A DNA stretch of 58,949 nt, taken from contig JABYQR010000288.1 of the NCBI GenBank assembly GCA_022592445.1, forward strand, positions 1-58,949, in the 5' to 3' direction. Made by a program: the position numbers and the translations under genes. Every line of letters starts with the position of its first letter. Within the stretch, counting starts at the first letter, position 1. This DNA is from Cytidiella melzeri. Its lineage: Eukaryota; Basidiomycota; Agaricomycetes; Polyporales; Irpicaceae. The notes under the pieces were generated by a model that saw only the letters and a list, made by a program, of their open reading frames with translations, made no database searches and had not been told where the DNA came from. Shown in pieces: positions 1 through 12,500 of this stretch.

Positions 1-990
1 GCGGCGTACGATAGCTGGAAGAAGACTTGGTTAAGTCACATGGAACAGCGGGAGTGAGTGCTAGCAACATTGCAAACTCTTGATTCTCATCCAAACCTAC
101 AGTATTACGATACAGCTGCCTCTCTACTTCCTGCTCCTTACCCTGCCTGACATCCCACGAGACGAGCCCAAATCACGGTCGACGGAAGTCATGGTACCAA
201 GTCCATCGCCGCGTAAGCGTGTGCGAGCGTCATCTCCTACGAAAGGATTACTCTCTGCTTCGATCCTCGAGCAGCATCTCGAACTTCTGATGGACAGGCT
301 AGCCATGTGGCAGCTCATGAGCTCCATTGACATAAACGCTGGAGGGGACGTTACCGTGTGTCACACTCATCGACTACAAACCGCACACAAAGTAAGACAT
401 AGAACTGCTGACAACCGCGATTGAATGCAAATCTTGTGCGAGGGTATAGTCGAACCACTATGCGTGGGTCCTGTTAGGTCAATCGACAATTGCTCGCATG
501 CTGATCATTATCTTACAGCTTCCAATCCCAGCTGCCGGCGCAGTGCTCGCTCCTTCGTGGCAATCTCTTTCAGGCTTCTCCGTTTGACGAGGACGAAGAC
601 TCGCTCGATTTGCAAGATTCTTCTCCGGTGTCCCCACGCTCGACTCTGAACCGACTCAAGAAGAGTGGTTCTCGGGCCGAGACGAGAGATAGCCACAAAC
701 ACGACATGTCCATGACGAGGTCTTTGAAAGACACGCTCGAGGAGGAACGTGTTCGAGAGCGTTCAAGGTCTTTGAGCATCGAACCGAACACCATGCAAAA
801 GCGTGCGCTGGCATGAGAGGTCGGCATGTCGACTGCCTTCAAGGGGAAGCACAAAAAACTGCAAGAGCGATCGGGTAGACGTCCTGCAGTCGGCAAGTCC
901 AAGAGCACCGCGGACGCTGGAGTGCCTAAGGGCAAAAGCAATATCGCAACGAACGATGCTCACCGCCATATCTCACCGTTCACCCGCAAA
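1..990 (+). pseudogene. Sld3-like DNA replication regulator, 3' part, decayed
   Basis: Spliced by eye, the fragment reads a YDSWK/HMEQR segment (1-54), a GTGAGT intron ending near 108, and then ITIQLPLYFLLLTLPD, SPTKGLLSAS, LELLMDRLAMWQLMSS, ILCEGIVEPL, LPAQCSLLRGNLF and TAFKGKHKK. Order and spacing resemble the conserved Sld3 domain of fungal DNA replication regulators, which recruit Cdc45 to Mcm2-7 at origins in the nucleus. I recognise the pattern from memory, so the family call is moderate. Two in-frame stops look like single transitions. One is TGA at about 422-424, where Trp (TGG) is expected before the ILCEG segment. The other is TGA at about 813-815, between RALA and EVGMS, where Arg (CGA) is expected. 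The 5' part lies outside the window. Coding sense fades after about 990. The copy is probably dead, unless these are base errors. Confidence 0.5.
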
Positions 991-2307
991 GTCAGCTGCT
1001 TACTGATATGTATTTCCAGAACTCGTGGCATCCGTCCTATGTACATAGGCCACGAGAACGGATCCAAATCACGCTCTCAAAAGATGCGAAGCACAGTCAC
1101 TCGCAACGACCGTTCAAGCGTTCGAGATTGCCTCAGACCCGCAATAGTACAGTCAAGCCTTCCCCCACCACCAGAATGCGCAGCTCCTCTGCTTGCATTC
1201 CTCCAGGGAATTCCGTGATGTATTTACCCCGGTCCCCCCAGTTCAAGGTGATAGACGAGTGGTCGCTGTCAGTGGCTATCCTCGGCGTGACTGCATAGCT
1301 CGTGGCTTCTCCATTCAACCTTCCTTCAACGTCCAATTCAGGAGAAGCACGCCGAAGTCGAGATATAATAATACACGGTCTGCTTCTTGTTGTCTGGCCA
1401 TGCAAAACCGGTACTGGTCAGTACTCCCACACGATAACACACATGCTCGACTGGCGAGTTGCTCGTACCACAATAGGCAGGCATCTGGGACAAGAACCTC
1501 GTTATACACGACGAGATAGATACCGCAGGGATCACCCGTCGATCATCGTCGCATGCGGCGAAACTTGATTTTGGTGTTTACAACCGGTCATTGTAAGTAC
1601 AAAATCCCCAATGCAATACCCTTCTTCATATCGACTTCTGTGTCCAGTTGGTAGCAATGAGTACACAGCAACGGACATATCTCGGTATCCCGACCTCTCC
1701 TCGAGCGCAGATCCTCTTCAGGACGCAAGTTCTGCCAGCGCCACGCCATCACGCACCTAATTTCACCAGCTCCTACATCTCCGGCTCGTTCGCTACGTGC
1801 TTGAGCCTCTTTCTTCGGCAGAGGTAGGGGTCATCAACACATTCACGCATCAATTTGTCCCGTTCAGCCGCTCACTCCTCCGTCTCTAAAAGCCTTGGCA
1901 AAACACCGTTTCTCGACATGCAACATCCACGGCCATTATACTACGGTCGCAACTCAATGTATGCTAGCGTCGTTCAGCACTCAACATAGAAATCATTCTG
2001 CGCTGCGACATTTAGTACACGTGGACTCGGTCAAGTTGCCATGACCTAGTGAGTGGTGGAATCTCGCGAGAGAAGAGCATATGTGGACTTACCTCTTCTA
2101 TTGTGATTAGGCTCAAACTGCGACTAGTCACGTCAGCCATCTGTGGTGCATCCATCAACCGCAGTATACCATTGTCCCCGAGTCGTAAATATCCGCGGCG
2201 TTACATACGAAAGTTCATCCATGATTACTACTGCAAACGGGGCGCTCACCTCACTGGAGTGATTGAAAGTCAAAGGGTTAACCATCGACGATTTGAGTCC
2301 CCAGCAC
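991..2307. other. Spacer without a recognisable gene
   Basis: Short open frames occur on both strands but none shows a known motif, a consistent splice structure or a hydrophobic signal. Part of 1000-1400 may be further decayed sequence of the Sld3-like gene. The stretch also holds the 3' flank of the histone deacetylase gene, which is read on the minus strand. Confidence 0.5.
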
Positions 2308-3978
2308 TCACGCATTCACCTCTGAACTACAGCTTACGACTTCATCGTTGCCTAGAACTCTGCAGATGATGTCAGCTATTTCTGCAAACCTAGTCTCGAC
2401 TTCCGAGAGATATGCGTCGGTGTTCAGATCTTGCGAGTGTCCAGAAGGAACGTCGAGTGTAAAGGACGGAGCATACAGCGGAAACACAGGGTGATCTGGT
2501 ATGTCAGCCGTCATAGGCAGCGGTTTCCGAAGCTATTAGACAGATGCATCAGAGATCTCCTCCGATGACGTGCATGGGGACCATCACGCACAGCGAGAGA
2601 TGTCAGGTGCGTCCATGCGCGGGCGGCGTTAGGATGATTATACCCACCTACGCACCGGTAAATATCTTTGGGGCAGGTCACATTTGTACTGGCTCACCTC
2701 CGCCCACCAATAATGTCTTGCATTGCCAAACGTGCAATATCCTGCTGAGGCACCAAGACAGACTTCCTTCGGACGAGCCTAGAGACCAATTCCAAACGGC
2801 GTACGGATCTCCAGCCAGGCCGTCAACACCGCACTGCACAACCACGTAATCTGGCCGGAATGTGTTCTTGATTGACTCAACTGATTCCCATATCCTAGCG
2901 AACGTCGGATCGGAAGCTCCACGTGCCAAGGGCAAAGAGAGGGTGAAAGGATCGAACGAGTGATGAGAACAGTCGGACAGCGACGAGAGCTGTGACACGG
3001 GGAAGAAACCCGGAGATGTGTGGTGAATTGAGAACGTCAGCACCTGAGGCTCGTTGCTTGCGCCACCAGGCGAGTAGAAAGCCTGGGAAACGCCGTCTGA
3101 GAAGTGAAGGTCAAGATCCAGGTACATGACGCGAGCCTTGCGAGGCCCAGCTTCAGCATCGATGATACGCTCCTTCTTGAGCAATAGTATGGCGAGAACG
3201 CAGTCTGCAACGTAGCAGAATCCCGACGCCTTCGATTTCTGCGCGTGATGCCTGTGCGACGTCGGTGACTTCGTATGCAAGTTCCGAGAGGATCGTCGTA
3301 GCGCGAACATTTACCTTCCGCCATCCCAGCAAATTGCGATGTCCACTTCATCTTTCACGAGTGTATTTGCGGCTGGATAAATGATTAGTTGTGTAATCGA
3401 ATGGGGTTCAAATGTGAGATGAACCAGTCATAGTGGCACCTCCGACTAATCGAACGTAATGAGGAAGGCTTGCGAAAGCCGGGCAATCCTGAAGCACCAC
3501 GCATGAGCGCGAGTCGAATAAAGATGTTAGACGTATGCAGCACCTCTTCAATACCATACTCCGCATAAAGGTCTTCGAGAGCCGCTACTATTGGCGGACG
3601 ACGATCGCGAAAAATTCTGCGCGTTGAGGACGAACTCGATATATCGGCGAGTATGATAAGACGTCAGGTCCTGGTGTGGCGGGAGTAGGGCAAATGATGC
3701 GAACAAATGCCTCAGAGCTCCAAGGTTCACAAGGTTCAGCAACCCGTACTGCTTGACGAGCGAATGGACAAGTAGAGAGCGATTTATGTTCGACGGTAGC
3801 AGAGACGATATCTGGGTAGGGGACGGATGCATTCAGATGAGCTCTAAACTAACATAGACCGTGCACTTCTCACCGTTGCTAAGTCATTTGATACCACATA
3901 TCCTACGTGAATCAACTCGGATGTGTCTGCAGAATGCAAGCTCGCCGCCGCCGAGCGCGACACACCACGATCGTCCAT
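2308..3978 (-). CDS. Class I histone deacetylase, HOS1/HDAC8-like
   Basis: This is a zinc-dependent deacetylase of acetyl-lysine, expected in nucleus or cytosol. On the minus strand ATG lies at 3978 and exon 1 (3978-3874) gives HVGYVVSNDLAT. Exon 2 starts at 3811 with ISSLLPSNINRSLLVHSLVK. Short introns then separate YGIEE from DCPAFASLPHYVRLVGGATM, and DEVDIAICWDGGR from HHAQKSKASGFCYVADC. The active-site pattern is complete: the HH pair, DLDLHFSDG (metal-binding Asp and His), VVVQCGVDGLAGD (metal-binding Asp) and LLVGGGGYNHPN (catalytic Tyr). Another intron lies inside the GGGGYN codons, and one more precedes IPDHPVFPLYAPSFTLDVP. The last exon ends at 2308. I needed no frameshift, so the gene looks intact. 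The extreme C-terminus could differ if one more intron exists. A decayed copy of its 5' end lies at 18688-19015. Confidence 0.88.
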
Positions 3979-4201
3979 GTCACAGCTATAAGCGCCAATC
4001 ACCGCTGCGGTTCAATCAGCTGTTTGGCTGTGCTTGGCTGAGGCCCGGTCAACTGCCTATTCAGGAAATCGTCAAGTTGAACACGCCCATTGTGCACCTC
4101 AAGTCTGACTCAGACTCAAACCCCGCCTGATCCACGAGGCGTGCACAGTTATAAAGTCCCCGCAACATGGACTTCGAGTTTCTCTCAGAGTACTCACCAT
4201 C
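3979..4201. promoter_or_regulatory. Shared divergent promoter of the deacetylase and kinase genes
   Basis: About 220 bp separate the divergent start codons of the histone deacetylase (3978, minus) and the FunK1 kinase (4202, plus). The plus strand carries a TATA-like TATAAAG at about 4151-4157, some 45 bp before the kinase ATG. The left half of this spacer, to about 4062, is duplicated with the deacetylase exon 1 at 18.9-19.0 kb. No operator was identified. Confidence 0.5.
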
Positions 4202-7088
4202 ATGGGTACGAAAGACGTTCTCCCTTCCACTCCTGTTAAGGCTCACACCAGCTCTAATGCCAATCTTCAATCGACTCAACAACTCTCCGGCAACACGCCC
4301 GTCACTCGAAAACTTGCGCCACAATACACCGGGTCGGAATGGACGGTTCACAAGTCCCGCACCGCTGTGAAAGACGACCTGGGGCCTTACATTCCAGAAC
4401 TGCCCTACGAGTTCTTCAAGGACAACATCCTTCCTCCTCTCCACAGGAAAGCGAACGTCAAGGGCACGATCACCCGACTGAAGAAGGCTGGCGTCATCAC
4501 GAACGCCGGCGACAGTTCTCGCTGGACGGCCTTTCCCGAGGATCCTCACAAACTGAGCGACGAAAACAAGGTCTTCGCCAAGCTCGCAACCGTCGTTAAC
4601 GCGATTTTCGACAATTCCGGCTGTCCCAAGAAACAAGAGCGGATTGTCGCATACGAGAGTCTTCCCGATAGTATCCCACTCTGCTGCGTCGACGAGAAGC
4701 TTGGAAGACCGACGGGTATCTGCTCTTCAAGAACCGCTTCGTTGCAGACCGCGAGGATGGTCGTCGGTATTGGCGCGACATCGCGACGCCTGCGGAGTTC
4801 AAGCTCCAAGATACTCGGGACACCTTGCAAGACGTAAGCAGCGAGGTCTTTACTGCCGCCCGATTGATTGACACTGACACAATATGTTGGCGCAGGACGT
4901 GAACAAGATATGCTGGAACATGTACCAAGTCATGCAAGAGGATGCTCGCCGCCGCTTCGTTTTCGCGTTCACCATCGAGAACACTCAGATGCGGGTTTGG
5001 ATGGCGAACCGATCGGACGTTCTGGTCTCTCAGCCTTTCAACTTTATAGAGGCGAGTCGTCTTTGAGTCTTACCCTCCCGTGTGTTCCATTCACTGACGT
5101 GTCATGTTCAGGATCACGAGAAGTTTGTACACTTCTTTTTATCCCAAGCCTACGCGGAAGAGCACGAGCTCGGACTCGATCCAACGATGACCATGGTCAG
5201 CGCGGAACCTAACAAGGTGCCGATGTACGATATCGTCGTTCGCGTTGTTAGCAAGATCAACGGGAGGGAGAAGATCGAGAACCAGACGTACCGCACGCAG
5301 AAGCTGATCAACGATGACGGAGCGAAGGCTCTTCGCGGGAGAGGCACTCGTGTCTGGAAGGTGCACAGAGTGGTGGGCAAAGTGGTAGATTTTCGCAAGC
5401 CAGGTGTTCTGAAAGACGCCTGGGTGGACGAGGATCGCGAGAGAGAAGGCGACATTCTAGAGGCGATCAGAGACCAGAAGTGCCTCAGCGAGGTAGCCAA
5501 ATCAGCATTGAAGTCGCTGTTCCTCACGCCCATCGCAAGAGGCGACGTCTTCGTAGGAAACACGCCCGACGGGACTCGCACCCTGATTACCCGTGGAGCC
5601 AAAGTCCCTGACAATGCCACCACGTTTCCTCTACATGTACCTGTCAGTCATCAATCTTCGCATGCCAAGACCACCACCCTCGACGCAGTTGCGGGTGCTG
5701 GTGGTACCACCGGCCAACTCAATCCCATGATACAATCGCAAAAACTCGTCAAGTACTTCAGCAAATTTCACCATCGACTTGTTTTCGAGGAGGAATGTAA
5801 ACCCCTATCCCAAGTTGACTCCTTACATACCGTATTCCTTGCTCTCCTTCAAGTAACCGCCGGTAAGCTAACATCCTTTATAAGCCGCGCTGCTTCTTTT
5901 GAACTAAGGATGATCGGATAGGGTTGATGATCATACACCAGAATGGCCCAGGTTGGGTGCATCGCGATCTTAGTGCTGGCAACATTCTTGTCATTGGGGA
6001 CGAGACGAAGCTCTCCGATTTTGAATACGCCAAAAGGCTTGATGTAAAGACTGCGCACGAGATACGGACGGTACGTAAAGATCATTCTTGAGCGACTCAC
6101 TGTACTGACGTTTTTGTAGGGAACGGCGAACTTCATGGCTGTAGAAGTCGACACACAAGGATACCTCTACGGCGTAGATCCTGACTATCTAAGGAGAAGT
6201 GGAGATGAGGCTACTCTTCTAAGAACTGCTTTTAGCAGGGGAAATCGTGCACCGTCCGGACACCGCCCCATTTCTGCGGCACCCGTATCCTCCGAAGTCG
6301 GATGAGATCTTTCAATACAACCCTACTCACGACCTTGAGTCTCTTTGGTGGGTTGCGGCATATTTTGTGGTCAACAAGGAAACGTTTCTCGCTTCTCCAA
6401 GGAGCTCCTCGGATAATCTCGTCACCCCCGCCGATCCGCAATCCAGTCTCACCGAAGAGCAGCGCACGTACGCAAGGAGTCTTTCTATGGCTATCCCGAA
6501 AGGCTCGTGGCAATGAACAGCACCCGGTCAACTCCTATCGATGAACACATGCGTTCTTTGCCCTCCTATCTTTCCGACGTTTGCGAAGAGTTGATAAAGC
6601 TTAGACAGAAGCTCCGCGTCATTACGAGAAATAGAAAGGCGGGATACTCAATCGACAAGAGAGTATGCAGCAACTCTACAAGGTCTCATAGATACCTTCA
6701 AGCGCTGGTGAATCGCTTGGAAACCCAGGATATCATCGTCAAGCCAATCCCCGCGATCCCGATCAGGAAGGCCTCAGGGTGGACACTGCTCGTGCATCTA
6801 CTACGGCTGCGGCGAAAAGAAGCATAAAGCGGCAACTCGAGAACGACCCCGCACGTCGACTGGCTCAAAGCGGCAGAAGGTCACCGCTGAGGTTCATCCC
6901 CCAGCGGAGGCGGGGGCAGAGGCAGAGGCTTCAAGTTCTGTCCCGAAGAAAGCAAAAGGCGGCGGGAGGAAGAAGAAGGGTAGCGAGGAAGCCAAGGCGC
7001 CGACAGAGGCTACTGGTTTAAGGGTCACGCGCAGCAGGAGTTCTTTGAGGAAATCTCAGACACGGTGGCTCAGACTGCGGTCATGTAA
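4202..7088 (+). CDS. FunK1 fungal-type protein kinase
   Basis: This is a Ser/Thr-kinase-like protein of the FunK1 family, which is expanded in mushrooms; substrates are generally unknown. The N-terminal part has LPYEFFKDNILPP. Proposed exons: 4202-4645, 4708-4833, 4896-5051, 5112-5862, 5922-6070, 6120-6172 and 6239 onward. Key motifs are ARRRFVFAFTIENTQMRVWM, the catalytic loop GWVHRDLSAGNILV, LSDFEYAKRLD (DFE instead of DFG), the activation segment GTANFMAVEVDTQGYLY and HDLESLWWVAAYFVV. The intron after 5051 appears to use a GC donor (AG|GCGAGT). Around 6470-6490 the frame must shift by one base to continue into YGYPERLVAMNST, and the Lys-rich tail is again in another frame. The C-terminus is therefore uncertain; it holds TGSKRQK and KGGGRKKKGS, nuclear-signal-like. 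It is either a late frameshift, unseen introns or a base error. Confidence 0.82.
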
Positions 7089-7775
7089 TTACAACTTCCG
7101 GATTCTTGCTCCCTAGCCCCATGATATGTACAAATTATGTCTCAACATACATCGTATTTGGCTTGACAGTTCTTATAGTATGCAGTACGTGGATGTATTC
7201 ACATTCATGTAGCGTTACACGCAAAAGCCTACGGACCCAGAGTTCTTCGAATCGACCTCGACATTTTGCAGGCCGCGCCCCGACGTTCAACAACTGGGAC
7301 CCGCCGGTCTTCGCGCGATAACAGACTGTCTCTCGTATCTGATGTCTCCTCCGACGTGAGTCCTGAGGCTATGCATGCATGGTGTACAAAGAACCTAGCT
7401 TTCAACCACAGGACCACGAGACACACCCTCGGCGGGACCGCGCACCCAGGGACATACGTGCTCCTCCTCGCCCTCAACTCTTTCGCCCCAGGCAGCAGCG
7501 CACCACTCGGACCTTCTGCAACTTGTTGAGCTGCCTGAAAAAGCTGGCAAAATTGAATTATTGAACATGAGAGGCAAGATGAACTGTGTAAACCCATTCG
7601 TGTTTTTGACAACGAGCCAGTGATCGCGGGGCCACACGAGATGACGTGGAAAAAGGGGTGTCCTCAAGCGTCCTGCTGTTGTGGTCAGATTGTGGGAAGA
7701 CACGGTGTACGCAACTGGTGGAGTTCTTCGACGAGATAACTTATGCACGGTGTGCGTGCTCTCCCTTGTTTAGAG
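7089..7775. other. Spacer without a recognisable gene
   Basis: No convincing gene is seen. Overlapping open frames on both strands around 7230-7750 carry no known motif. The stretch ends at the target-site duplication of the long-TIR element. Confidence 0.45.
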
Positions 7776-7785
7776 TGCTGAGCAC

Positions 7786-9597
7786 TTGACGTTAATCTCC
7801 CACCCAATTGTCAGCACTAATGAAACCCCGCTAGGCTCTGACGTCGGTACGTTCTCCCGACGCCTAGGTGAATTGTTCGCCTTCTGGGCGGAGTACATCC
7901 AGGGCCAGGAGCTGCAGCTCCGGCTGCTGTTCCCCAACATTGTCCGGGAACGCGAGGCGCAGCGAGTCGAACTCGTGGGCCAGGTTCAAGCCTTGACCGC
8001 GCGGCTGAGCGCAGCCGAGGCAGCTGTGCCCTCTAACGACTCTGTTCTGATGGAGCACATTACGGGCATCGCAGCAAAGGTGTCGTCCCTCGCCGACCAG
8101 TGGCACAAAGGCCAGGGCCACCCTCCTCCGGCCAACGGAATCTTTGCCTCTATCCACGCGCCTAGCTCAGACGAGCGACAGGCCGGAGGGAAGGGCAAGA
8201 AACGCCCTGCAACTCCAGCCATCTTCGGCGAGGAACAGCCTGCCAAACGCCAGGCCTCGGTCACAGAGGCTCAGCGGGTACAGGACCCATACGCTATCCC
8301 ACGCGACTGGGACTGGGAGAAAATCAGCGCCATTAGCTCCCTCATGAAGGTCTGCAAAGGCCGCATTCCCCCGGAGTCGGCCCTGGCCATTGCGAACACC
8401 TTTGAGTTCCGCCTCAAAGGTACCCCAGCCCATCCTACCCCAGTTCCGCAAGGGTCCTACGCAGCGGCCGCAGCAGCACCTGCCGCTTCAGCAGGGCCCC
8501 CCTCAGGTTCTCCAGCCTCGCCTGCTAAGCCGCACGCCTCGGCCCAAGCAAAGGTCAAGGCCCCGGTAGTCCATGTTCCGGCGCCCAAGGACCACACCAA
8601 ATTGTTGCGAGTGGTATTCTCATCCGCCATTGCCAACCTCGCCCATCGTCGAAGCGAACCGGATGTCCGCGAATGGGCACGGGAGACGCTTGCCCGGTAT
8701 GGCGAAGAGGCCAACGAAGTCTGCGGCCTGCACTGGCACGAAGGCGGGGTCCACGTCGACATTCGCTTCCAGACTCGACCCACAGTCGCAGCCCGGGACT
8801 ACCTCAGTCAAGGGCTAGACTGGCTCGCAAACACCCAAGGCTCGTCTCGGTCGGCCACTATCGACTTCTACACCCCCATCACACGCTTAGCGGTCAGAGC
8901 CCTACGCACCCACAACGCCGCTACTCAGCAGGAGCTCTCCGCTGAAGGCATCATTGCCGCCATTAAGCAGGAGAACCTGTGGATTGCCGAATGTGTGCTG
9001 ACGCACATCCAGTCCCCCAAACCTTTCTGGATCGACCCTCGAGGTGGCTCCGGGACGTTCGTCTTTGCTGCGTACAACAACCGCGACGGCTCCGTCAGTG
9101 CCGGGTGGTGCAAGCGCAAGCTTCGAGTCCTAGGGGTCGACCACACTCTGTGCCGCCACGACATCACTGTGCGGATCCCCCTGTGCAACAAGTGCTGGCA
9201 CTGGCAGCACTCCGGAAGCACTTGCAAAGGAGGGAAGCTCTTCTGCGCGAAATGCTCCCTCCCTCACTTGGAGGCGGACCACCCCAGGTACTGTGTCCAC
9301 GCAGACTGTCAACGCACCCGCCTCGAAACCTTGGAGGCACGAACATCCTGCAATCACGTCTACTGTGCCAACTGCGACTCCACAAAGCACGCCCCATCCT
9401 CTCGGGAGTGTCCATACAGCAAGCACGCAGGCGAGCGTGACGGCAAACAGTGGTTCGACAAGAACCCGCCCAAATTCTCTGCGCACGACATACTCAAGCG
9501 TGGAAGAACGTACGATGGCGAAACCGCTGTCGACGTGGAGAAGCGCCGCCGGCTGTCTGGAGACGGGCCTGCGGACGATGTGGCGATGGGTGCCTAA
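7786..9597 (+). CDS. LINE ORF1 (Gag-like, zinc knuckles), fused to target sequence
   Basis: The protein is RNA-binding and Gag-like, thought to form the LINE ribonucleoprotein. The LINE part starts at 7837 (GSDVGTFSRR). The preceding 17 codons, including the ATG at 7786, come from the TIR into which the element inserted, so this is an accidental in-frame fusion. Residues about 40-85 form a charged heptad-like region (REREAQRVELVGQVQALTA). The middle is Ala/Pro-rich, with KKRPATPA and PAKRQAS, possible nuclear signals. The C-terminal part has three Cys/His knuckles: CNKCWHWQHSGSTC (C-x2-C-x4-H-x4-C), CAKCSLPHLEADHPRYC and CANCDSTKHAPSSREC. Codon use is GC-rich compared with the surrounding repeats. 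The frame is open throughout, suggesting a relatively recent insertion. Confidence 0.85.
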   Translation: MTLISHPIVSTNETPLGSDVGTFSRRLGELFAFWAEYIQGQELQLRLLFPNIVREREAQRVELVGQVQALTARLSAAEAAVPSNDSVLMEHITGIAAKVSSLADQWHKGQGHPPPANGIFASIHAPSSDERQAGGKGKKRPATPAIFGEEQPAKRQASVTEAQRVQDPYAIPRDWDWEKISAISSLMKVCKGRIPPESALAIANTFEFRLKGTPAHPTPVPQGSYAAAAAAPAASAGPPSGSPASPAKPHASAQAKVKAPVVHVPAPKDHTKLLRVVFSSAIANLAHRRSEPDVREWARETLARYGEEANEVCGLHWHEGGVHVDIRFQTRPTVAARDYLSQGLDWLANTQGSSRSATIDFYTPITRLAVRALRTHNAATQQELSAEGIIAAIKQENLWIAECVLTHIQSPKPFWIDPRGGSGTFVFAAYNNRDGSVSAGWCKRKLRVLGVDHTLCRHDITVRIPLCNKCWHWQHSGSTCKGGKLFCAKCSLPHLEADHPRYCVHADCQRTRLETLEARTSCNHVYCANCDSTKHAPSSRECPYSKHAGERDGKQWFDKNPPKFSAHDILKRGRTYDGETAVDVEKRRRLSGDGPADDVAMGA

Positions 9598-12500
9598 GTG
9601 CCCTCCTTTTGTAATTGTATTAGATATCATGTTGTTGCCTATGTATAATACACCCGTTATCCAACCCGAACCTTTGGTGCAGCCAGCGAACGGCCTCACA
9701 GGCCCTGGTGTGATCAACCCTGATGTCAGGCAAGCTGGTAGTCCTTGCAACCTGCCCGAAACAGCGGTGGAGGGCGGCGGGAACGAATACGTGTTACAAT
9801 GCGTGTCTGCTAACGTTCAGAAGAGCGCTCTCAATCATGGATTACTACTGGAGAATAACTGCGACGCAGATATCATCTTTGTACAGGAACCCTACAAGGG
9901 ATTCATTAAGACAGTGGCGTCCACTACGCAGCCAGACGGTGAGGACTATTGCCACACCACAGCACACCGGAACTTTATGTGCCTGGGATACAACGAGACA
10001 ACACGTGTATTGATATACGTGAACACAAAGTGGAGAGGGGCTAGCCCACAGGTCCGATCTGCAGTCGTGAATCATCCCGACGTTGTCTGTGCCACTATGC
10101 GCATACGAGGACGCGATCTGACATTCGTGAACGTATACAACGACTCACGTACGTTTGCGGCTGTTACGCACCTACTAGACCGTGTTGAAGCTCTTCCGAG
10201 GGTGGCAGTCATGGCGGGCAACTTCAACTTGCGAGACCCAGCGTGGGACAAGGGTGAGCGTGGCGAGGGGGTCGCACAACGCCACTTGGCACAGCGCGAG
10301 GAGCTGCGTGAACTCGCCTTCGAACAGCTTGGGCTGGAGCTTCTGAATGAGCCGGATGGGCCACCGACGTGGCTGTCCAATAACCTGGGTGTCCGAGAGG
10401 GCGTTATCGATCTAGTGTGGGTGGACCCGGAGGTGCGCACAACTGCGAGCCTCCAGGTGGATGATCTGGGGCGGGCACGTAGCGACCATGCCATCCTGAA
10501 ATGGGAGATTGGTGTCGGAGCACAAGCGACGAGCACTCCGAACGTCAAACGAGGGTCAGAGGAGGGTGAAGCGTACATTCGAGGCTGCCGATGCCTCCTG
10601 AATGCTATCCCACTGGAGTACAAATCAGCGCAGCATGTTGAGGCCATTGGCACAATGATTGGAACTCACCTAGAGAGATTGTGGCAACAGTATGCCACAC
10701 TACCTAAGACCACACGACACTCTAAGTCTTGGTGGAGCCCCGAGTGTAGCAGCTTTGTAAAGCAAATTCGAGATCTCCGGCTCTATCGGAAGGAGCTGGT
10801 AGCGGAACGAAAACAATGGCAGGCACGCGTCGTTCGCGAGGGGGAAAGCTTTGAGATGGCATGGCACCAGGAAGTGGTGCGAGTCACCCGAGCTATCGCA
10901 GACGTAACAAGTCAGATTGATCGCGCAACCAAGCAAATGAAGGGAGCTGTCAGGAGGGCAAAACGCACCTTCTTCGACGGTGTCATTGCTAAGACACATA
11001 AGGCACGGATATGGGACCTGGTCGAGTGGACCAAGCCCCGCAAAATGGCTACATCAACAGGCCTAATGGATCGAGAGGGAAACCCCATCGACGAGCCAGA
11101 GAAGGTGTCAGAAACGTTTCGAGAGCAGTTCACACCTGCAAACCCACGACCGGTAGACATGTCACTACTGGACGAGATACCGCAGCAGCAAGAACGGGAC
11201 TTCCCCCCATTCTCCAAGCTAGAGGTGCGCGAGGCACTAGCCGACACGAGTAACTTCTCGACCCCAGGGCCGGACCACGCAAGCTGGTTCTGGCTAAAGC
11301 GTATCATAACGGATCTGTCAGAGTGTTCGTGCGACGAGGAAAAGCACGCACCGGAGCACACCGATATTGAGTTGCGCATTACTGCATTCTTCAACGGATG
11401 CATTCAGTACGGGGTTCACCCCTCGATCTTCAAGAGGTCACGCACGGTGATCATCCCCAAACCAAACAAACCGGACTACTCCCAGGCGAAGGCATACCGA
11501 CCGATTGTGTTGCTGAATTGTCTGGGCAAGCTGCTGGAAAAGGTGATCGCCTGCCGCATGCAGTTCGAGGCGCAGAAGTTCGGCGTCATGCACGCCTGCC
11601 AGTATGGGGGGGCAATGCAACACAGCACCCAAGATGCAGGCATCCAACTCGTTCACAACATTCAGCAAGCATGGAATCAGGGAGTGGACTCAACTGGCTT
11701 ACTGCTGGATGTATCCCAGTTCTTCCCGTCTATCCATCATGGTATGATGAGGGCTATTCTGAAAAAGCAAGGGTTCAACAGTAGCCTGTGTGCGTACTTT
11801 GACAACTACCTAGTGGGGAGGCAGACGGAGTTCCTCTTCAACGGACACCGGTCGACGCCCACAGACTTCTCGACTGGAGTAGGGCAGGGGTCTGCCCTGT
11901 CTCCGGTGCTCACAGGGCTGTACATTGCGCCGATTCTCCAACTTGTTGCTCCTGAAGGCAAAGTACTCGAGGGCAACACCACCCTTCAGTTCTTTGTGGA
12001 CGATGGGCTGATTCATGTAGCAGGGAAGCTAGGGCCCGTCCATGACAGGCGCGATGGCTTGATCTATAATAACTGGGTCGTTAGAAGTATATTTGAGTCC
12101 GTGATTACCGAACTGGGGCGCCTGGGGCTGGGCATCGAACTTGATAAACTGGAGCTGATGCACTTCCGGCGGGCACAGGAAGCAGTCTGGAGCGACAGTG
12201 AGCCACTGGGACCCAACTTGAAGGTGCGCATCCAGGGCACCATGCACACTGTTAAGCCAAAAGCAAAGATGAGGTATTTGGGGTTCTTCCTGGACCCGAA
12301 GCTCACCTTTCGAGACCACATTCGGTTCTACACCAACAAGGCATCCAGTACCGTCCAAGCACTGCGAATGCTGGGGAATTCGGCCAGAGGGCTGACTCCA
12401 AGGGATAAACGACGCTTGTACATCTCCAATGTATTACCTGTCTTAACGTATGGCGCCCAGCTATGGTGGCACCCTCAGTGGAAGGGGAAGAAGTGGATTG

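Noticed and set aside
124..1535. Many overlapping frames on the minus strand of the first 1.5 kb
   Set aside because: They are shadows of the spliced Sld3-like plus-strand reading or lack any motif.
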